DNA of 64,000 nucleotides from Tateyamaria sp947503385 (GCF_051195235.1 NZ_JBNFZM010000005.1:310001-374000); one strand, 5' to 3'. Shown: positions 50,684 to 60,142, counted from the stretch's first letter. Notes: generated by a model from the letters alone, not told the origin. Numbers and translations: made by a program.

Positions 50684-52906
50684 TCAGCCTTCGACTTTGG
50701 TCAGATCCGCGACCGACAGGCACAGCGTGCGAATGCGGCTGAGCAGGTTGAGCCGGTTGCGCCGGATGGTCTGGTTGTCCGTGTTGATCTGAACGGCGTC
50801 AAAGAAGGCGTCGATGGGTGTGCGTAGAGTGGCCATGGCGTGCATGGCGGACGCAAAGTCCTGTGCGTCCATTGCGGGCGCAATTTTGGCTTCGGCTGTG
50901 TCGAGGGCGGCGAAGAGCGCGCGTTCCTCTTCCGTTTCGGCGAATTTTGCGTCGGCCCCGTAGGAGTATTCGACGCCGTCCGCTTCTTCGGCTTGGGTGA
51001 GGATGTTGTTGGCGCGTTTGAAGCCCTGGATGAGGTTTTCGCCGTCGTCGGTTTTGAGCGTGTCGCTGAGCGCGGTGGCGCGATTGACGAGGAGGGCGAG
51101 GTCGTCGTTTTGGGGCATGGCGATGCAGGCGTCGATGATGTCGTGGCGGATACTTTGGTCGCGGAGGTAGACTTTTAGGCGATCGTGGAAGAAGGCGAGG
51201 AGGTCAATCGCTCCAACCTCGCTTTCTTTAAGTGTGGCGCCTGTTACGTACTCATCATAGCGTTGTTGGAATGCAGAATTCCTAAACTGACGGGCCAGTT
51301 CCAAATCCACTTGCTCAACCAGCTTTGAGATTTCATCCGCTGAGCTTTTTTTGCGTACAAACTCGTTCTGGACTTTGGTCTGTGCCAAACGCATGAAAAT
51401 CCACTGCCCAAGTGGAATGCGCACATCGTTCTCCAACACCAACCGAATAACCCCCAAAGCCGCACGCCTTAGAGCAAAGGGGTCTTTCGACCCCGTCGGC
51501 TTCTCGTCAATTGCCCAGAACCCTGTCAGCGTGTCCAGCTTGTCCGCCAGCGCCACGGCCACGGACACAGACGCGGTGGGCACGTCGTCGGACGGACCAA
51601 GGGGCGAATAATGTTCTTCGCAGGCCTCGGGCACGCCGTCGTCGTGGCCTGCGGCCCGAGCGTAGTATTTGCCCATGGTCCCCTGCAATTCGGGGAATTC
51701 GTAGACCATCTCGGAGGCGAGGTCGGCCTTGCAGACGCGGGCAGCTTCGGCGGCGAGGTCGGGTTTGGCGCCGACAACGGAGGCCAGTTCGCGCGCCAAT
51801 GCTTCGATGCGGGCGACACGCTCGGCCTGGCTACCCAGCTTGTTGTGGAACGTGACATCGGCCAGCAGTTTGGCCATGCCTTCGAGCCCCACTTCGCGCA
51901 CGGTGCGCAGATCGTTTTCCCAGAAGAATTTGGCATCCGCCAGCCGCGCGCTCAGCACCTTTTCGTTGCCTGCGAGAATCGTGGCGCCGTTATCAGCCGT
52001 CTCACGGTTGGCCACAGTGATGAACCGCTCAATCCGGCCCGTCTTGGGGTTGCGGACAGAGAAGAACTTTTGGTGTTCTTTCATCGAGGTTTGCAGCACC
52101 TCCGGCGGCAGCTCAAGAAAGTCGTCGCCAATGCGGCCCATCAGGACCACGGGCCATTCGACAAGGCCCGCAACTTCCGAGAGCAGCCCCTTGTCCTCGA
52201 CCACCTCCAGACCGCTGGCAAAAGCCATGTTGGTGGCATCGTGCCAGATGGCTTGCGCCCGTTCGGCAGCATCCAGCACCACATGGGCGCGTTTCAGCTT
52301 GGCCACATAGTCGTCAAACCCCGTCACGGCAAAGCGGCCCGGTGCCATGAACCGATGCCCTTCGGTCGTGTCGCCCGACACGATGCCGTCCACGTCAAGC
52401 GGTACCACATTATGCCCCGCCTCATCGGTCAGGATGCACAGGATTGACTGCAGCGGGCGCACCCATTTCAGGCTGCCTGTGCCCCAGCGCATCGACTTGG
52501 GCCACGGGAATTGCCTGATGGTCGCCTCCAGCACTTCGGCAATGATGTGGGACGCAGGGCGGCCCGGTTTTTCGATCACCGCAAAGAGCACGCTACCTTT
52601 GGGCGTTTCGCGTTCCTCGACCTGATCGCGGGTCAGGCCCGCGCCGCGCAAGAACCCCTCGATCGCCTTTTCGGGGGCATCCGCCTTGGGCCCTTTGCGT
52701 TCCTCGCGGGTGGTGGGGCTTTGGTCCAGCAGGCCATCGACCGTCAGGGTCAGACGGCGGGGCGTCGTAAACGCAGCCGCCGATGCATAGGTCAGCCCGG
52801 CCTCGACCAGCCCGTTTGTGACCAGCTTTTTCAGATCCTCGCCCGCGCGTGTTTGCATCCGCGCCGGGATTTCCTCGGAGAAGAGTTCGATCAGGAGATC
52901 AGGCAT
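50684..52906 (-). CDS. glyS: Glycyl-tRNA synthetase beta subunit
   Basis: 740-residue beta subunit of the bacterial alpha2beta2 GlyRS, needed for tRNA-Gly recognition. Family start LLIELFSEEIPARMQTRA (4-21); central blocks WPKSMRWGTGSLKWVRPLQ, TVANRETADNGATILAGNEKVLSARLADAKFFWENDL; C-terminal DALR-like anticodon-binding region (about 560 to 740). The part at about 51205-51485 is lower in GC and uses other synonymous codons than either side, suggesting a recombined patch. The start overlaps the DUF6446-like stop by 1 nt. Confidence 0.95.
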   Translation of the reverse strand: MPDLLIELFSEEIPARMQTRAGEDLKKLVTNGLVEAGLTYASAAAFTTPRRLTLTVDGLLDQSPTTREERKGPKADAPEKAIEGFLRGAGLTRDQVEERETPKGSVLFAVIEKPGRPASHIIAEVLEATIRQFPWPKSMRWGTGSLKWVRPLQSILCILTDEAGHNVVPLDVDGIVSGDTTEGHRFMAPGRFAVTGFDDYVAKLKRAHVVLDAAERAQAIWHDATNMAFASGLEVVEDKGLLSEVAGLVEWPVVLMGRIGDDFLELPPEVLQTSMKEHQKFFSVRNPKTGRIERFITVANRETADNGATILAGNEKVLSARLADAKFFWENDLRTVREVGLEGMAKLLADVTFHNKLGSQAERVARIEALARELASVVGAKPDLAAEAARVCKADLASEMVYEFPELQGTMGKYYARAAGHDDGVPEACEEHYSPLGPSDDVPTASVSVAVALADKLDTLTGFWAIDEKPTGSKDPFALRRAALGVIRLVLENDVRIPLGQWIFMRLAQTKVQNEFVRKKSSADEISKLVEQVDLELARQFRNSAFQQRYDEYVTGATLKESEVGAIDLLAFFHDRLKVYLRDQSIRHDIIDACIAMPQNDDLALLVNRATALSDTLKTDDGENLIQGFKRANNILTQAEEADGVEYSYGADAKFAETEEERALFAALDTAEAKIAPAMDAQDFASAMHAMATLRTPIDAFFDAVQINTDNQTIRRNRLNLLSRIRTLCLSVADLTKVEG

Positions 52907-53430
52907 TATTCAGTGTCCCGTCTGGGGCATTCCTCGCCCACAATGGTGCCGTCATAGGCTTTGTCGCCGCAGTCATTCAGTTCGTGCCAGACATAGCCGC
53001 GCCCGTCATCGGTGATGGCAACCACGCGGTCGACGCCGAAATGGATGTTCTTCTGGGCGAGAAACGTCAGCGCTGTGCCTGCCGCAATCTCGGCACCGAT
53101 TGCTTCGGCGTCGAAACAGTCAAACCAGGTCGGCGCATTGCGTGGGCTGAGCGCGTCGAGGCCAACATAGGTCTCCGTCAGCAGGGCAAGGCTCAGGTCC
53201 GTGCGGAAACAGGCGCGGTAGCGGATGGGCGAGCTGTCGGCGTCGATGGCCTGAAAATCGCGATAGGGGATCGGCTCGGGCGCGTCCGAGACCACGGAGA
53301 CAAGCTGGACGTCCGGCCCGTCACTGTCGGGCACCTCGGTGTAAAAGCCGTAGATCTGGAGATAATAAAGGGCCGCGCCCGCGATGATGGAGCTAAGCAA
53401 AAGGACAATCCCAATTATTTTTCCGTTCAT
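52906..53430 (-). CDS. DUF6446-like membrane-anchored protein in the gly operon
   Basis: 174-residue protein with an N-terminal membrane anchor (IIGIVLLLSSIIAGAALYYLQ, broken here only by its ends) and a periplasmic domain (SSPIRYRACFRTDLSLALLTE, WFDCFDAEAIGAEIAAG, YVWHELNDCGDKAYDGTIVG) with several cysteines. I recall this as DUF6446, a Rhodobacteraceae family of unknown function placed between glyQ and glyS. It overlaps both neighbours (ATGA with the VOC gene, TAATG with glyS). Confidence 0.8.
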   Translation of the reverse strand: MNGKIIGIVLLLSSIIAGAALYYLQIYGFYTEVPDSDGPDVQLVSVVSDAPEPIPYRDFQAIDADSSPIRYRACFRTDLSLALLTETYVGLDALSPRNAPTWFDCFDAEAIGAEIAAGTALTFLAQKNIHFGVDRVVAITDDGRGYVWHELNDCGDKAYDGTIVGEECPRRDTE

Positions 53431-53786
53431 CCTGCATCCTCTCCCAGACACAAGACATTGCCGTCAGGGTCGGTGACTTCGACCTCGCGCATCCCGTATT
53501 CGGTGACCGTGGGGCCTTTGATCGCCGTACCGGTGGCGCGAATGGCGGCGACCGTGGCTGCGAAGTTCTCAGGATACAGGTAGACCCGCCAGCTGTCATA
53601 GGCCGCCTCGGGCCCATTCCACGCCATCAGGAAAATCTGTGCCTGCCCGGCGCGCAGGATGCCAAATCCGGTGACAGGTTCGCCCGCCTCTTCGCGCACC
53701 TCAAAGCCCAGAACGTCCACGTAGAACGCCCGCGCCCGTGCATAATCCGACACGCGCAGCACCGGGGTGGCATTGGTGTAGCTCAC
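53427..53786 (-). CDS. VOC (glyoxalase/bleomycin resistance) family protein
   Basis: 119-residue one-module VOC protein: ATPVLRVSDYARARAFYVDVLGFEV, GFGILRAGQAQIFLMAW, YLYPENFAATVAAIRATG and VEVTDPDGNVLCLGE. Metal ligands are not obvious, so it may bind a ligand without catalysis. The start is GTG at 53786 overlapping the glyQ stop (GTGA). It lies within the glyQ to glyS operon. Confidence 0.85.
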   Translation of the reverse strand: MSYTNATPVLRVSDYARARAFYVDVLGFEVREEAGEPVTGFGILRAGQAQIFLMAWNGPEAAYDSWRVYLYPENFAATVAAIRATGTAIKGPTVTEYGMREVEVTDPDGNVLCLGEDAG

Positions 53787-54724
53787 GCTGCATCCTCGGG
53801 GCGCCAGCCGCCCGCGCGGGTCATCACAAAGGCGTCGGCGCATTGCTTGGCCAGCGCGCGCACGCGGCCGATATAGGCCTGCCGTTCGGTCACGGAAATC
53901 ACGCCGCGCGCGTCCAGCAGGTTGAATATGTGCGAGGCCTTGATGCACTGATCATAGGCGGGGTGCGCCATGACGATGCGCTTGCCCGTTTTGGGGTCGT
54001 CGTGGGCCTGTGACAGGATCTTTTCGCACTCGGCCTCAGCCTCTTCGAACTGGCGCAGCAACACGTCGGTATTGGCCACGTCGAAATTCCAGCGGGCGTA
54101 TTCCTCTTCGGTTTGCTTGAAGATGTCGCCATAGGTCAACGGGATCGGTGTCTGCGGATCGTTGAAGGGCATGTCCATGACGTGGTCGATGCCAAGGATA
54201 TACATGGCAAGTCGTTCGAGCCCATATGTCAGCTCACCCGACACCGGATGGCAGTCATGCCCGCCCACCTGCTGGAAATAGGTGAACTGCGACACTTCCA
54301 TGCCGTCGCACCAAACCTCCCAACCGAGACCCCAAGCGCCCAAAGTCGGGCTTTCCCAATCATCCTCGACAAAGCGGATGTCGTGCAGGGCCATGTCGAC
54401 GCCGATGGCTTCGAGCGATCCAAGATACAGTTCTTGCAGGTCGGGCGGCGATGGTTTGATCAGCACCTGATACTGGTAGTAATGCTGGAGCCGGTTCGGG
54501 TTCTCGCCATAGCGTCCGTCTGTCGGGCGACGCGACGGCTGCACATAGGCCGCAGCCCAAGGCTGCGCGCCCAGCGAGCGTAGCGTGGTGGCGGGGTGAA
54601 ACGTGCCTGCGCCCACCTCCATGTCGTAGGGTTGCAACACCGCACAGCCTTTGGACGCCCAATAGGTCTGCAAGCGCAGAATAATCTCTTGGAACGACCG
54701 GGGGGCTTGGGACGTGGTGGACAT
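53783..54724 (-). CDS. glyQ: Glycyl-tRNA synthetase alpha subunit
   Basis: 313-residue class II catalytic subunit of GlyRS. Family segments: SFQEIILRLQTYWASKGCAV, PYDMEVGAGTFHPATTLR (motif 2 region), PNRLQHYYQYQVLIKPSP, GWEVWCDGMEVSQFTYFQQVGG and GLERLAMYILG. Length as expected. First gene of the operon glyQ, VOC, DUF6446-like, glyS. Divergent from the trypsin-fold gene. Confidence 0.96.
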   Translation of the reverse strand: MSTTSQAPRSFQEIILRLQTYWASKGCAVLQPYDMEVGAGTFHPATTLRSLGAQPWAAAYVQPSRRPTDGRYGENPNRLQHYYQYQVLIKPSPPDLQELYLGSLEAIGVDMALHDIRFVEDDWESPTLGAWGLGWEVWCDGMEVSQFTYFQQVGGHDCHPVSGELTYGLERLAMYILGIDHVMDMPFNDPQTPIPLTYGDIFKQTEEEYARWNFDVANTDVLLRQFEEAEAECEKILSQAHDDPKTGKRIVMAHPAYDQCIKASHIFNLLDARGVISVTERQAYIGRVRALAKQCADAFVMTRAGGWRPEDAA

Positions 54725-54904
54725 GAAACGGGCCTTTGCGGGCTTGGGAATGCGCGTCTTTCCTACGGCGGTGCCCCGGGATGGTCAATTGCGCGCGAGG
54801 CGAATGCTGGTTCGGGTTTTCCACCATTTCCAAGCCTGTGCATTCCGGTTTATCGTGCGCCCAGAAATCAGAGCCTCAGGGCCGATCAAGGGGATGTACG
54901 GGTG

Positions 54905-56665
54905 ATGTGGAAACGGGTGGTTGCCCTGTGGGTGGTGCTGTGTGGCGTGACAGGGGCCGTTTGGGCGCAGGATGATGCGGTCTGGGTTCAGGTCGAGGCG
55001 CAACCAAACCTTGCCGACGCCACCGACCGCGCCCGCGTCTTTGCCGCTGATCTGCCAGACGTAAACGGCTTTGCCCTTGGGGGTGGCTGGTACGGAATTG
55101 CGCTGGGTCCCTATGCCCGCCCGGACGCTGAACAGGTGCTGCGCGTCTACCGTGCCGAAGGCGTGATCCCCCGTGACAGCTTTATCGCGCTATCGTCGAG
55201 TTTCCGTCAGCAGTTCTGGCCCATCGGGGCGAATGTGCTGGATCGGGGCGTGATCGACGCGCCCGCTGCCGTGACATCAGAATCGACCCCGGCCCCACCC
55301 CTTGCCCCGGCAGAACCTGAACCCGTGGTGCAGGCCCCGCCGCCGCCGGATGAAACACCCGCCGAAGCACAGCGCAGCGAACGCGCGCTGTCCCGCGAGG
55401 ACCGCGAGGCGTTGCAGGTGGCGCTGCAATGGGCGGGCACCTATCCCGGTGCCATTGACGGTGCATTCGGGCGCGGCACGCGCAACGCCATGGCGGCGTG
55501 GCAAGAACAAAAGGGATTTGAGGTCACGGGCATCCTGACCACCCAGCAACGGGTCGTATTGCTCAAGGATTATAACGCGGTGCTGGACGATCTGGGTCTT
55601 GCCGTGGTGCGCGACGACAGCGCGGGGATCGAGATCGCCCTGCCGACGGCGGTGGTCGCGTTCGAGAAATACGAATACCCCTTTGCCCATTACAGCGCGT
55701 CGGGTGATCTCGAAGCCACGGTGCTGCTCATCAGTCAGGCGGGCGACCAGACCACACTCTTTGGCCTCTACGACATCATGCAGACGTTGGACATTGTGCC
55801 GCTGGACGGCCCGCGCGACCGCGGCACCCGGTCGTTTACCATCAAGGGCGAGGATGAGACCCGCGTGTCCGAGACGCGCGTGCAGCTGGATGGTGGCGAG
55901 ATCAAGGGTTTCACCCTTGTCTGGCCTGCGGGTGACGAGGCACGGCGCACGCGGCTGATCGATGAGATGGCCAAAAGCCTCGTGCGGTTTGACGGAACAA
56001 TCTCGCCCGAGGCGGGCGCAGAAGAGCAGTCGATTGACCTCTTGGCCGGGCTTGCCGTGCGCAAGCCACGCCTGTCGCGGTCCGGGTTTTTCGTGGACAG
56101 CCGCGGCACCGTGATGACCACATCGCAGGCCGTACAAAGCTGTGCGCGCATCACCATCGACGGTGAGACAGACGCCGCCGTGCTGGCACAGGATGACGCG
56201 CGTGGCGTGGCCGTGTTGCGCCCCGAAAACGGGCTGGCACCTTTGGCCGTTGCGCGGTTCAGCGCATCGCCCCCCCGACTGGCCTCCGAAGTGGCGGCGT
56301 CGGGTTACAGTTTTGAGGGGGTGCTGGGCGCGCCGTCGATGACCTTTGGCACGTTGAGTGACCTGCGCGGGTTGCAGGGTGAGCCCGATCTGGCGCGGCT
56401 GGCGCTGAACGTCCTGCCGGGCGATGCAGGCGGGCCGGTTCTGGATGCGGGCGGTGGCGTGCTGGGGATGCTGTTGCCTGCGCCCGAGACCGGACGCGCC
56501 CTGCCCGAAGGCGTCAGCTTTGCGCTTGACCGCGAGGCGTTGCAGGACGTGCTGGCGCAAGCGGGTATGGCCGCGGCCAACACCGACAGCGGCACCGCCA
56601 TTGACCCCATCGACCTGACCGCCGCCGCAACCGGTATGACAGTGCTGGTCAGCTGCTGGGACTGA
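54905..56665 (+). CDS. Secreted peptidoglycan-binding trypsin-fold protein, catalytic residues lost
   Basis: 586-residue exported protein. Signal peptide (about 1-22, ending AVWA), an SPOR-like repeat region (WVQVEAQPNLADATDRARVF, about 26-105), a Pro-rich linker, a PG_binding_1 domain (about 160-218, LQVALQWAGTYPGAIDGAFG), and a C-terminal trypsin-like domain (about 390-570). In the last, the usual TNxHVV His is replaced (MTTSQAVQSC) and the GNSGGP serine is Ala (GDAGGPVLD), so it should be inactive as a protease. Perhaps a binding or scaffold protein at the cell wall. Residue assignments are by eye. Confidence 0.8.
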   Translation: MWKRVVALWVVLCGVTGAVWAQDDAVWVQVEAQPNLADATDRARVFAADLPDVNGFALGGGWYGIALGPYARPDAEQVLRVYRAEGVIPRDSFIALSSSFRQQFWPIGANVLDRGVIDAPAAVTSESTPAPPLAPAEPEPVVQAPPPPDETPAEAQRSERALSREDREALQVALQWAGTYPGAIDGAFGRGTRNAMAAWQEQKGFEVTGILTTQQRVVLLKDYNAVLDDLGLAVVRDDSAGIEIALPTAVVAFEKYEYPFAHYSASGDLEATVLLISQAGDQTTLFGLYDIMQTLDIVPLDGPRDRGTRSFTIKGEDETRVSETRVQLDGGEIKGFTLVWPAGDEARRTRLIDEMAKSLVRFDGTISPEAGAEEQSIDLLAGLAVRKPRLSRSGFFVDSRGTVMTTSQAVQSCARITIDGETDAAVLAQDDARGVAVLRPENGLAPLAVARFSASPPRLASEVAASGYSFEGVLGAPSMTFGTLSDLRGLQGEPDLARLALNVLPGDAGGPVLDAGGGVLGMLLPAPETGRALPEGVSFALDREALQDVLAQAGMAAANTDSGTAIDPIDLTAAATGMTVLVSCWD

Positions 56666-56787
56666 CGGGTCGCTAAAACTGTCGACAGGTGATCATGGGC
56701 CGTTAAGGCCGTTTTAACGGCGGTGCGGGCATTGCTGCTGGTGAGGCGTGGGGGCGCTGACCAGTCATCAGTGAACGGAGTGTCGTC

Positions 56788-57051
56788 ATGTTGAAATTCT
56801 TGCTCAAATCCTTGGCCCTTGGGGCCGCCTTTGTCATGCCCGTGGCCGCCGCCGCCAGTGTCGCGACGCCGCCTGCATCCTTTCAGGGGCAGTGGTGGAC
56901 GCACCCGGCGGGTTGCGAATACAGCCGTGCGGGCCGCCCCGGCGAAACCGTGTGGTTTCTGATCGTCAATACCGCCAAACCCGGTTGCCCGACCTACATC
57001 GCCACAAAAACGTGGGGCGACGTCTACAAAGCTCAGGGTCCCAAGATGTGA
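56788..57051 (+). CDS. Small secreted protein of unknown function
   Basis: 87-residue protein with a clear signal peptide (about 1-24, LKFLLKSLALGAAFVMPVAA) and a mature part of about 60 residues with two cysteines (GCEYS, GCPTY) likely forming a disulfide. No family recognised. ACGGAG precedes the start and a GC hairpin follows. Confidence 0.72.
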   Translation: MLKFLLKSLALGAAFVMPVAAAASVATPPASFQGQWWTHPAGCEYSRAGRPGETVWFLIVNTAKPGCPTYIATKTWGDVYKAQGPKM

Positions 57052-57063
57052 CCGACGACAGGA

Positions 57064-57082
57064 CCGGGGGTTCTACCCCCGG
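57064..57082. terminator. GC hairpin between convergent genes
   Basis: CCGGGGG (57064-57070) and CCCCCGG (57076-57082), 5-nt loop, beside copy 3 of the repeated 3'-end motif; likely terminates the 56788 gene and possibly the TPP gene. Confidence 0.6.
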
Positions 57083-57083
57083 A

Positions 57084-57110
57084 CCCCCGTGGTATTTCTA
57101 GTCAGAAGAA
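57084..57110 (+). repeat. Conserved 3'-end motif, copy 3
   Basis: CCCCCGTGGTATTTCTA followed by GTCAGAAGAA; it extends into the last codons of the TPP enzyme gene, whose stop TAG lies within it. Confidence 0.6.
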
Positions 57111-58696
57111 GCTGTGATGTCCGGTGTGACATGGATCAGTGTTGGCCCGTCTGCTTCAAATGCGGCGCGGACAGCCTCCTGCATGTGCGACAGTGATTTT
57201 GGCGCTGCGGCATAGGCGCCGAATGCCTCCGCCAGTTTGCAGAAATCCGGATTGCGCGCGACAACGGCGTTGGGCGCAATCTGGGCCCGCACCATGCTGT
57301 CTTCGATTTCCTTGAGCTTGCCGTTGTCCCACAGGATGATGGGCAGGGGCAGGCCCAGTTCGACCGCGACGCCCAGTTCAGCCATGGTGTAGTGAAAGCC
57401 GTAGTCGCCGATGATGGCCATGGTGGGCTGTCCCTTGCGGGCAACAGCCCCGCCGATGGCGGCGGGTGTGGCGTATCCCAGGGTGCCGAAACCGGTGGGG
57501 TGGTGCCACCCGCCAGGCGCATGGTTTTCCTGCCAGACCTCAAGGGCCGCATAGGCAAGCTGTGTCATGTCAGAGTAGACGACTGTGTTTTCTGACACAG
57601 CCTCCTGCAAGGCGTCGATCACGGGCAATAGGCTCGGTCGCTCTGCGTCGATCTGGGCTCGCCACCGTTTTCGTGCTTTTGTGACCTCGCGGCGGGTCCA
57701 ATCGGTTTCAACCACCCTCTCTTGCGCGACAGCACCCAATCGGTCTTCCACACACTCGAGGAACGCATCGGACCTGCACCACAAAAAGGCGGTCGCATCG
57801 GCTGCCCGTCGCGCCGGATCAAGGCTAATTTGGATGCAATCGCCCTGTATGCCGGTTTTTTCACGCCAAATCTCTGTCTCTGGCAGATGTGTTCCCAACA
57901 GAACAACCAGATCTGCACGACCGAGAACGTCGGCGCTCTCGGGGCGGCCAAGGCAAGTTCCAAAATTCAACGCGGATTTCCCTGCCATCCCGCGACCACT
58001 GAATGTTTCGATACAAGCCGCTTTGAGCCGAGAGAACAGCCTCTGCCTCCCCAGTTGTAGAAAGCCCGCCTCCGCGCCGAGAACAAAAAGTGGTCGCTTT
58101 GCCTGCAAAACGGCATCGCCCCAGCTGAAACCAAGACGCCCGGAAGGCACGGAGGGCCAAAGGCCGCGCGCAGGTGGCGGCGCGACCGATGTCTGTAACA
58201 GCGATATCGGGATCTGAATGTGTTTGGGGGCTGATCTGTACGCGCTGAATTCCGCAAACGCGCGATCGATCAGGGCATAGGCCGCCTCCGCCGTACGCGC
58301 CTCCTCCGACCAGTCGCAGACCGTTTCAGCGGCAGCACGCTGATCCTTCATCTGGTGCAACTGTCCCTTGGTCGCCGCAGTTTCATCAAGGCACGACGAA
58401 ATCACCAGCATCGGCACGCTGTCGCTATACGCCTGTCCCATCGGCGTCATGATGTTGGTCAATCCCGGTCCAGTGATGACGTAGGCCACGCCCGGCTTGC
58501 CGGTTGCCCGCGCATAGCCGTCCGCCATGAACCCCGCGCCCTGTTCGTGGCGGGCCAGCACATGGGTGATCCCCGCCTCTTCGATCCCGCGATACATTTC
58601 CTGATTGTGTACGCCGGGAATGCCGAAAATGACGTCAACCCCCCGATCCTTCAGCATGTGAGAGATTTGCGCGCCAAGCGGACGGGTTTGCGACAT
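57098..58696 (-). CDS. TPP-dependent decarboxylase of the AruI/acetolactate synthase family
   Basis: 532-residue thiamine-diphosphate enzyme. The PYR domain has the catalytic Glu E51 in LARHEQGAGFMADGYAR, and the PP domain has the TPP-Mg motif IGDYGFHYTMAELGVA. Overall it looks closest to AruI, the 5-guanidino-2-oxopentanoate decarboxylase of arginine transamination, but acetolactate synthase-like activities are possible. About 57590-58090 (central domain) has lower GC and different codon use, a likely recombined patch. It abuts trkH, whose stop directly precedes its ATG. Confidence 0.82.
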   Translation of the reverse strand: MSQTRPLGAQISHMLKDRGVDVIFGIPGVHNQEMYRGIEEAGITHVLARHEQGAGFMADGYARATGKPGVAYVITGPGLTNIMTPMGQAYSDSVPMLVISSCLDETAATKGQLHQMKDQRAAAETVCDWSEEARTAEAAYALIDRAFAEFSAYRSAPKHIQIPISLLQTSVAPPPARGLWPSVPSGRLGFSWGDAVLQAKRPLFVLGAEAGFLQLGRQRLFSRLKAACIETFSGRGMAGKSALNFGTCLGRPESADVLGRADLVVLLGTHLPETEIWREKTGIQGDCIQISLDPARRAADATAFLWCRSDAFLECVEDRLGAVAQERVVETDWTRREVTKARKRWRAQIDAERPSLLPVIDALQEAVSENTVVYSDMTQLAYAALEVWQENHAPGGWHHPTGFGTLGYATPAAIGGAVARKGQPTMAIIGDYGFHYTMAELGVAVELGLPLPIILWDNGKLKEIEDSMVRAQIAPNAVVARNPDFCKLAEAFGAYAAAPKSLSHMQEAVRAAFEADGPTLIHVTPDITASSD

Positions 58697-60142
58697 TCAG
58701 GCCCTCCAGAAGCCAACAGTGAAAATGACATAGACGGCCATCAGTTCGAGCCGCCCGATTAGCATGGCCGCACTCAGCAACCACTTGGCCGTGTCATTGA
58801 GCCCCGCAAAATTGCCCGCCGGGCCAATCTGATCCCCAAGGCCCGGTCCGATATTGGCCAACGCGGTTGCCGCACCGGAAATCGACGTGACAAAATCGAG
58901 TCCGGTCATGGCCAGCCCAACCGACAGGACGCCCAAAGTCACCACGAAGAACATAAAAAACGACATGACCGAGTTCAGCACGTCCTCACCCACCGGTCGG
59001 CCCGCGTAGCGCGGGGTAAAGATGCCATGGGGGCTGCGGGTCTTTTGCAACTGGGCGCGGATGGAAGCAAAAAGAAGCTGATACCGAAAAATCTTGATCG
59101 AACAAGCGGTTGAGCCCGCACAGCCCCCGATCAACCCGGTAAAGAACAGAACGGCCACAGCAAACCCACCCCACTGCATGTAATCGGCATTGGCGTAGCC
59201 TGTGCCTGTCATCAGCGACACGGTGTTGAACAGAGCGGTGCGAAAGGCAGGCTCGGTCACGTTTTCGGTGCGGATGACATTGGACAACGCGATCAATGTG
59301 ACAACGGCAAGCGCGGTCAGGAGAAAGACATGGATTTGCGTGTCATGCAGCAGGGGCCGGGCCGTCCCCGCGCTAAGCTGGACAAAGCGGACAAAGGGCA
59401 ACGCCGCAAGGATCATGAACACGCAGGCCACGTAGGACGCAGCAGGGCCGAAGGCGGCAAAAGACGCGTCGTAATTGGCAAACCCGCCGGTGGCGATCGT
59501 GGTCATCGCATGGACGGTCGCGTCAAATGCGTTCATGCCTGCCCCGATATAGCCCAATGCACAAATCAGGGTGAGCGCGAGGTAGATGACCGAGATGCGG
59601 CTGGCAATCTCGGTTGCGCGCGGCAGAATTTTACCAAAAGTGTCAAAGGCTTCGGTGCGGAATATCTGCATCCCACCCACCCGCAATTCGGGCAAGAACA
59701 CCATCGCGACAACGATGATACCGATGCCGCCCAGCCATTGCAGAATGCCGCGCCACAGCAAAAGCCCTTTGGGCAACTCTTCGAGCCCCGACAGCACGGT
59801 AGATCCCGTGGTGGTCAGGCCCGACATCGCCTCAAAGAACGCATCGACATAGCGCGCCTCCGTCGCGCCAAACCAGAAGGGCAGCGCGCCGAACACGGGC
59901 AGCGCCAGCCAGACCCCGGTGGTCAGCAAAAAGGTTTGCTGGATACTCAGACCTTCGCGCACGCTGTTGGCACAGCTCAGCGACAGGACACCGCCGATCA
60001 GCAGTGTGATCATCGCGCTTTCGGCAAAGACGAACCAGTGGCCGCGCCCTTCGGCGAGGTCCACGAGCATCGGCAGAAGCATGGCCGCGCCCAACACGGC
60101 GACCAGCAGGCCAATCACATATCCAACAGGGCGCAAGTCCAT
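58697..60142 (-). CDS. trkH: Potassium uptake protein TrkH
   Basis: 481-residue K+ channel subunit of the Trk system. Four pore repeats are visible: FFEAMSGLTTTGSTVL, AMTTIATGGFANYD, TVSLMTGTGYANADY and SAATALANIGPGLG-like; the selectivity-filter glycines are present in each. It works with the cytoplasmic NAD-binding TrkA, absent here. Hydrophobic throughout. Confidence 0.93.
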   Translation of the reverse strand: MDLRPVGYVIGLLVAVLGAAMLLPMLVDLAEGRGHWFVFAESAMITLLIGGVLSLSCANSVREGLSIQQTFLLTTGVWLALPVFGALPFWFGATEARYVDAFFEAMSGLTTTGSTVLSGLEELPKGLLLWRGILQWLGGIGIIVVAMVFLPELRVGGMQIFRTEAFDTFGKILPRATEIASRISVIYLALTLICALGYIGAGMNAFDATVHAMTTIATGGFANYDASFAAFGPAASYVACVFMILAALPFVRFVQLSAGTARPLLHDTQIHVFLLTALAVVTLIALSNVIRTENVTEPAFRTALFNTVSLMTGTGYANADYMQWGGFAVAVLFFTGLIGGCAGSTACSIKIFRYQLLFASIRAQLQKTRSPHGIFTPRYAGRPVGEDVLNSVMSFFMFFVVTLGVLSVGLAMTGLDFVTSISGAATALANIGPGLGDQIGPAGNFAGLNDTAKWLLSAAMLIGRLELMAVYVIFTVGFWRA

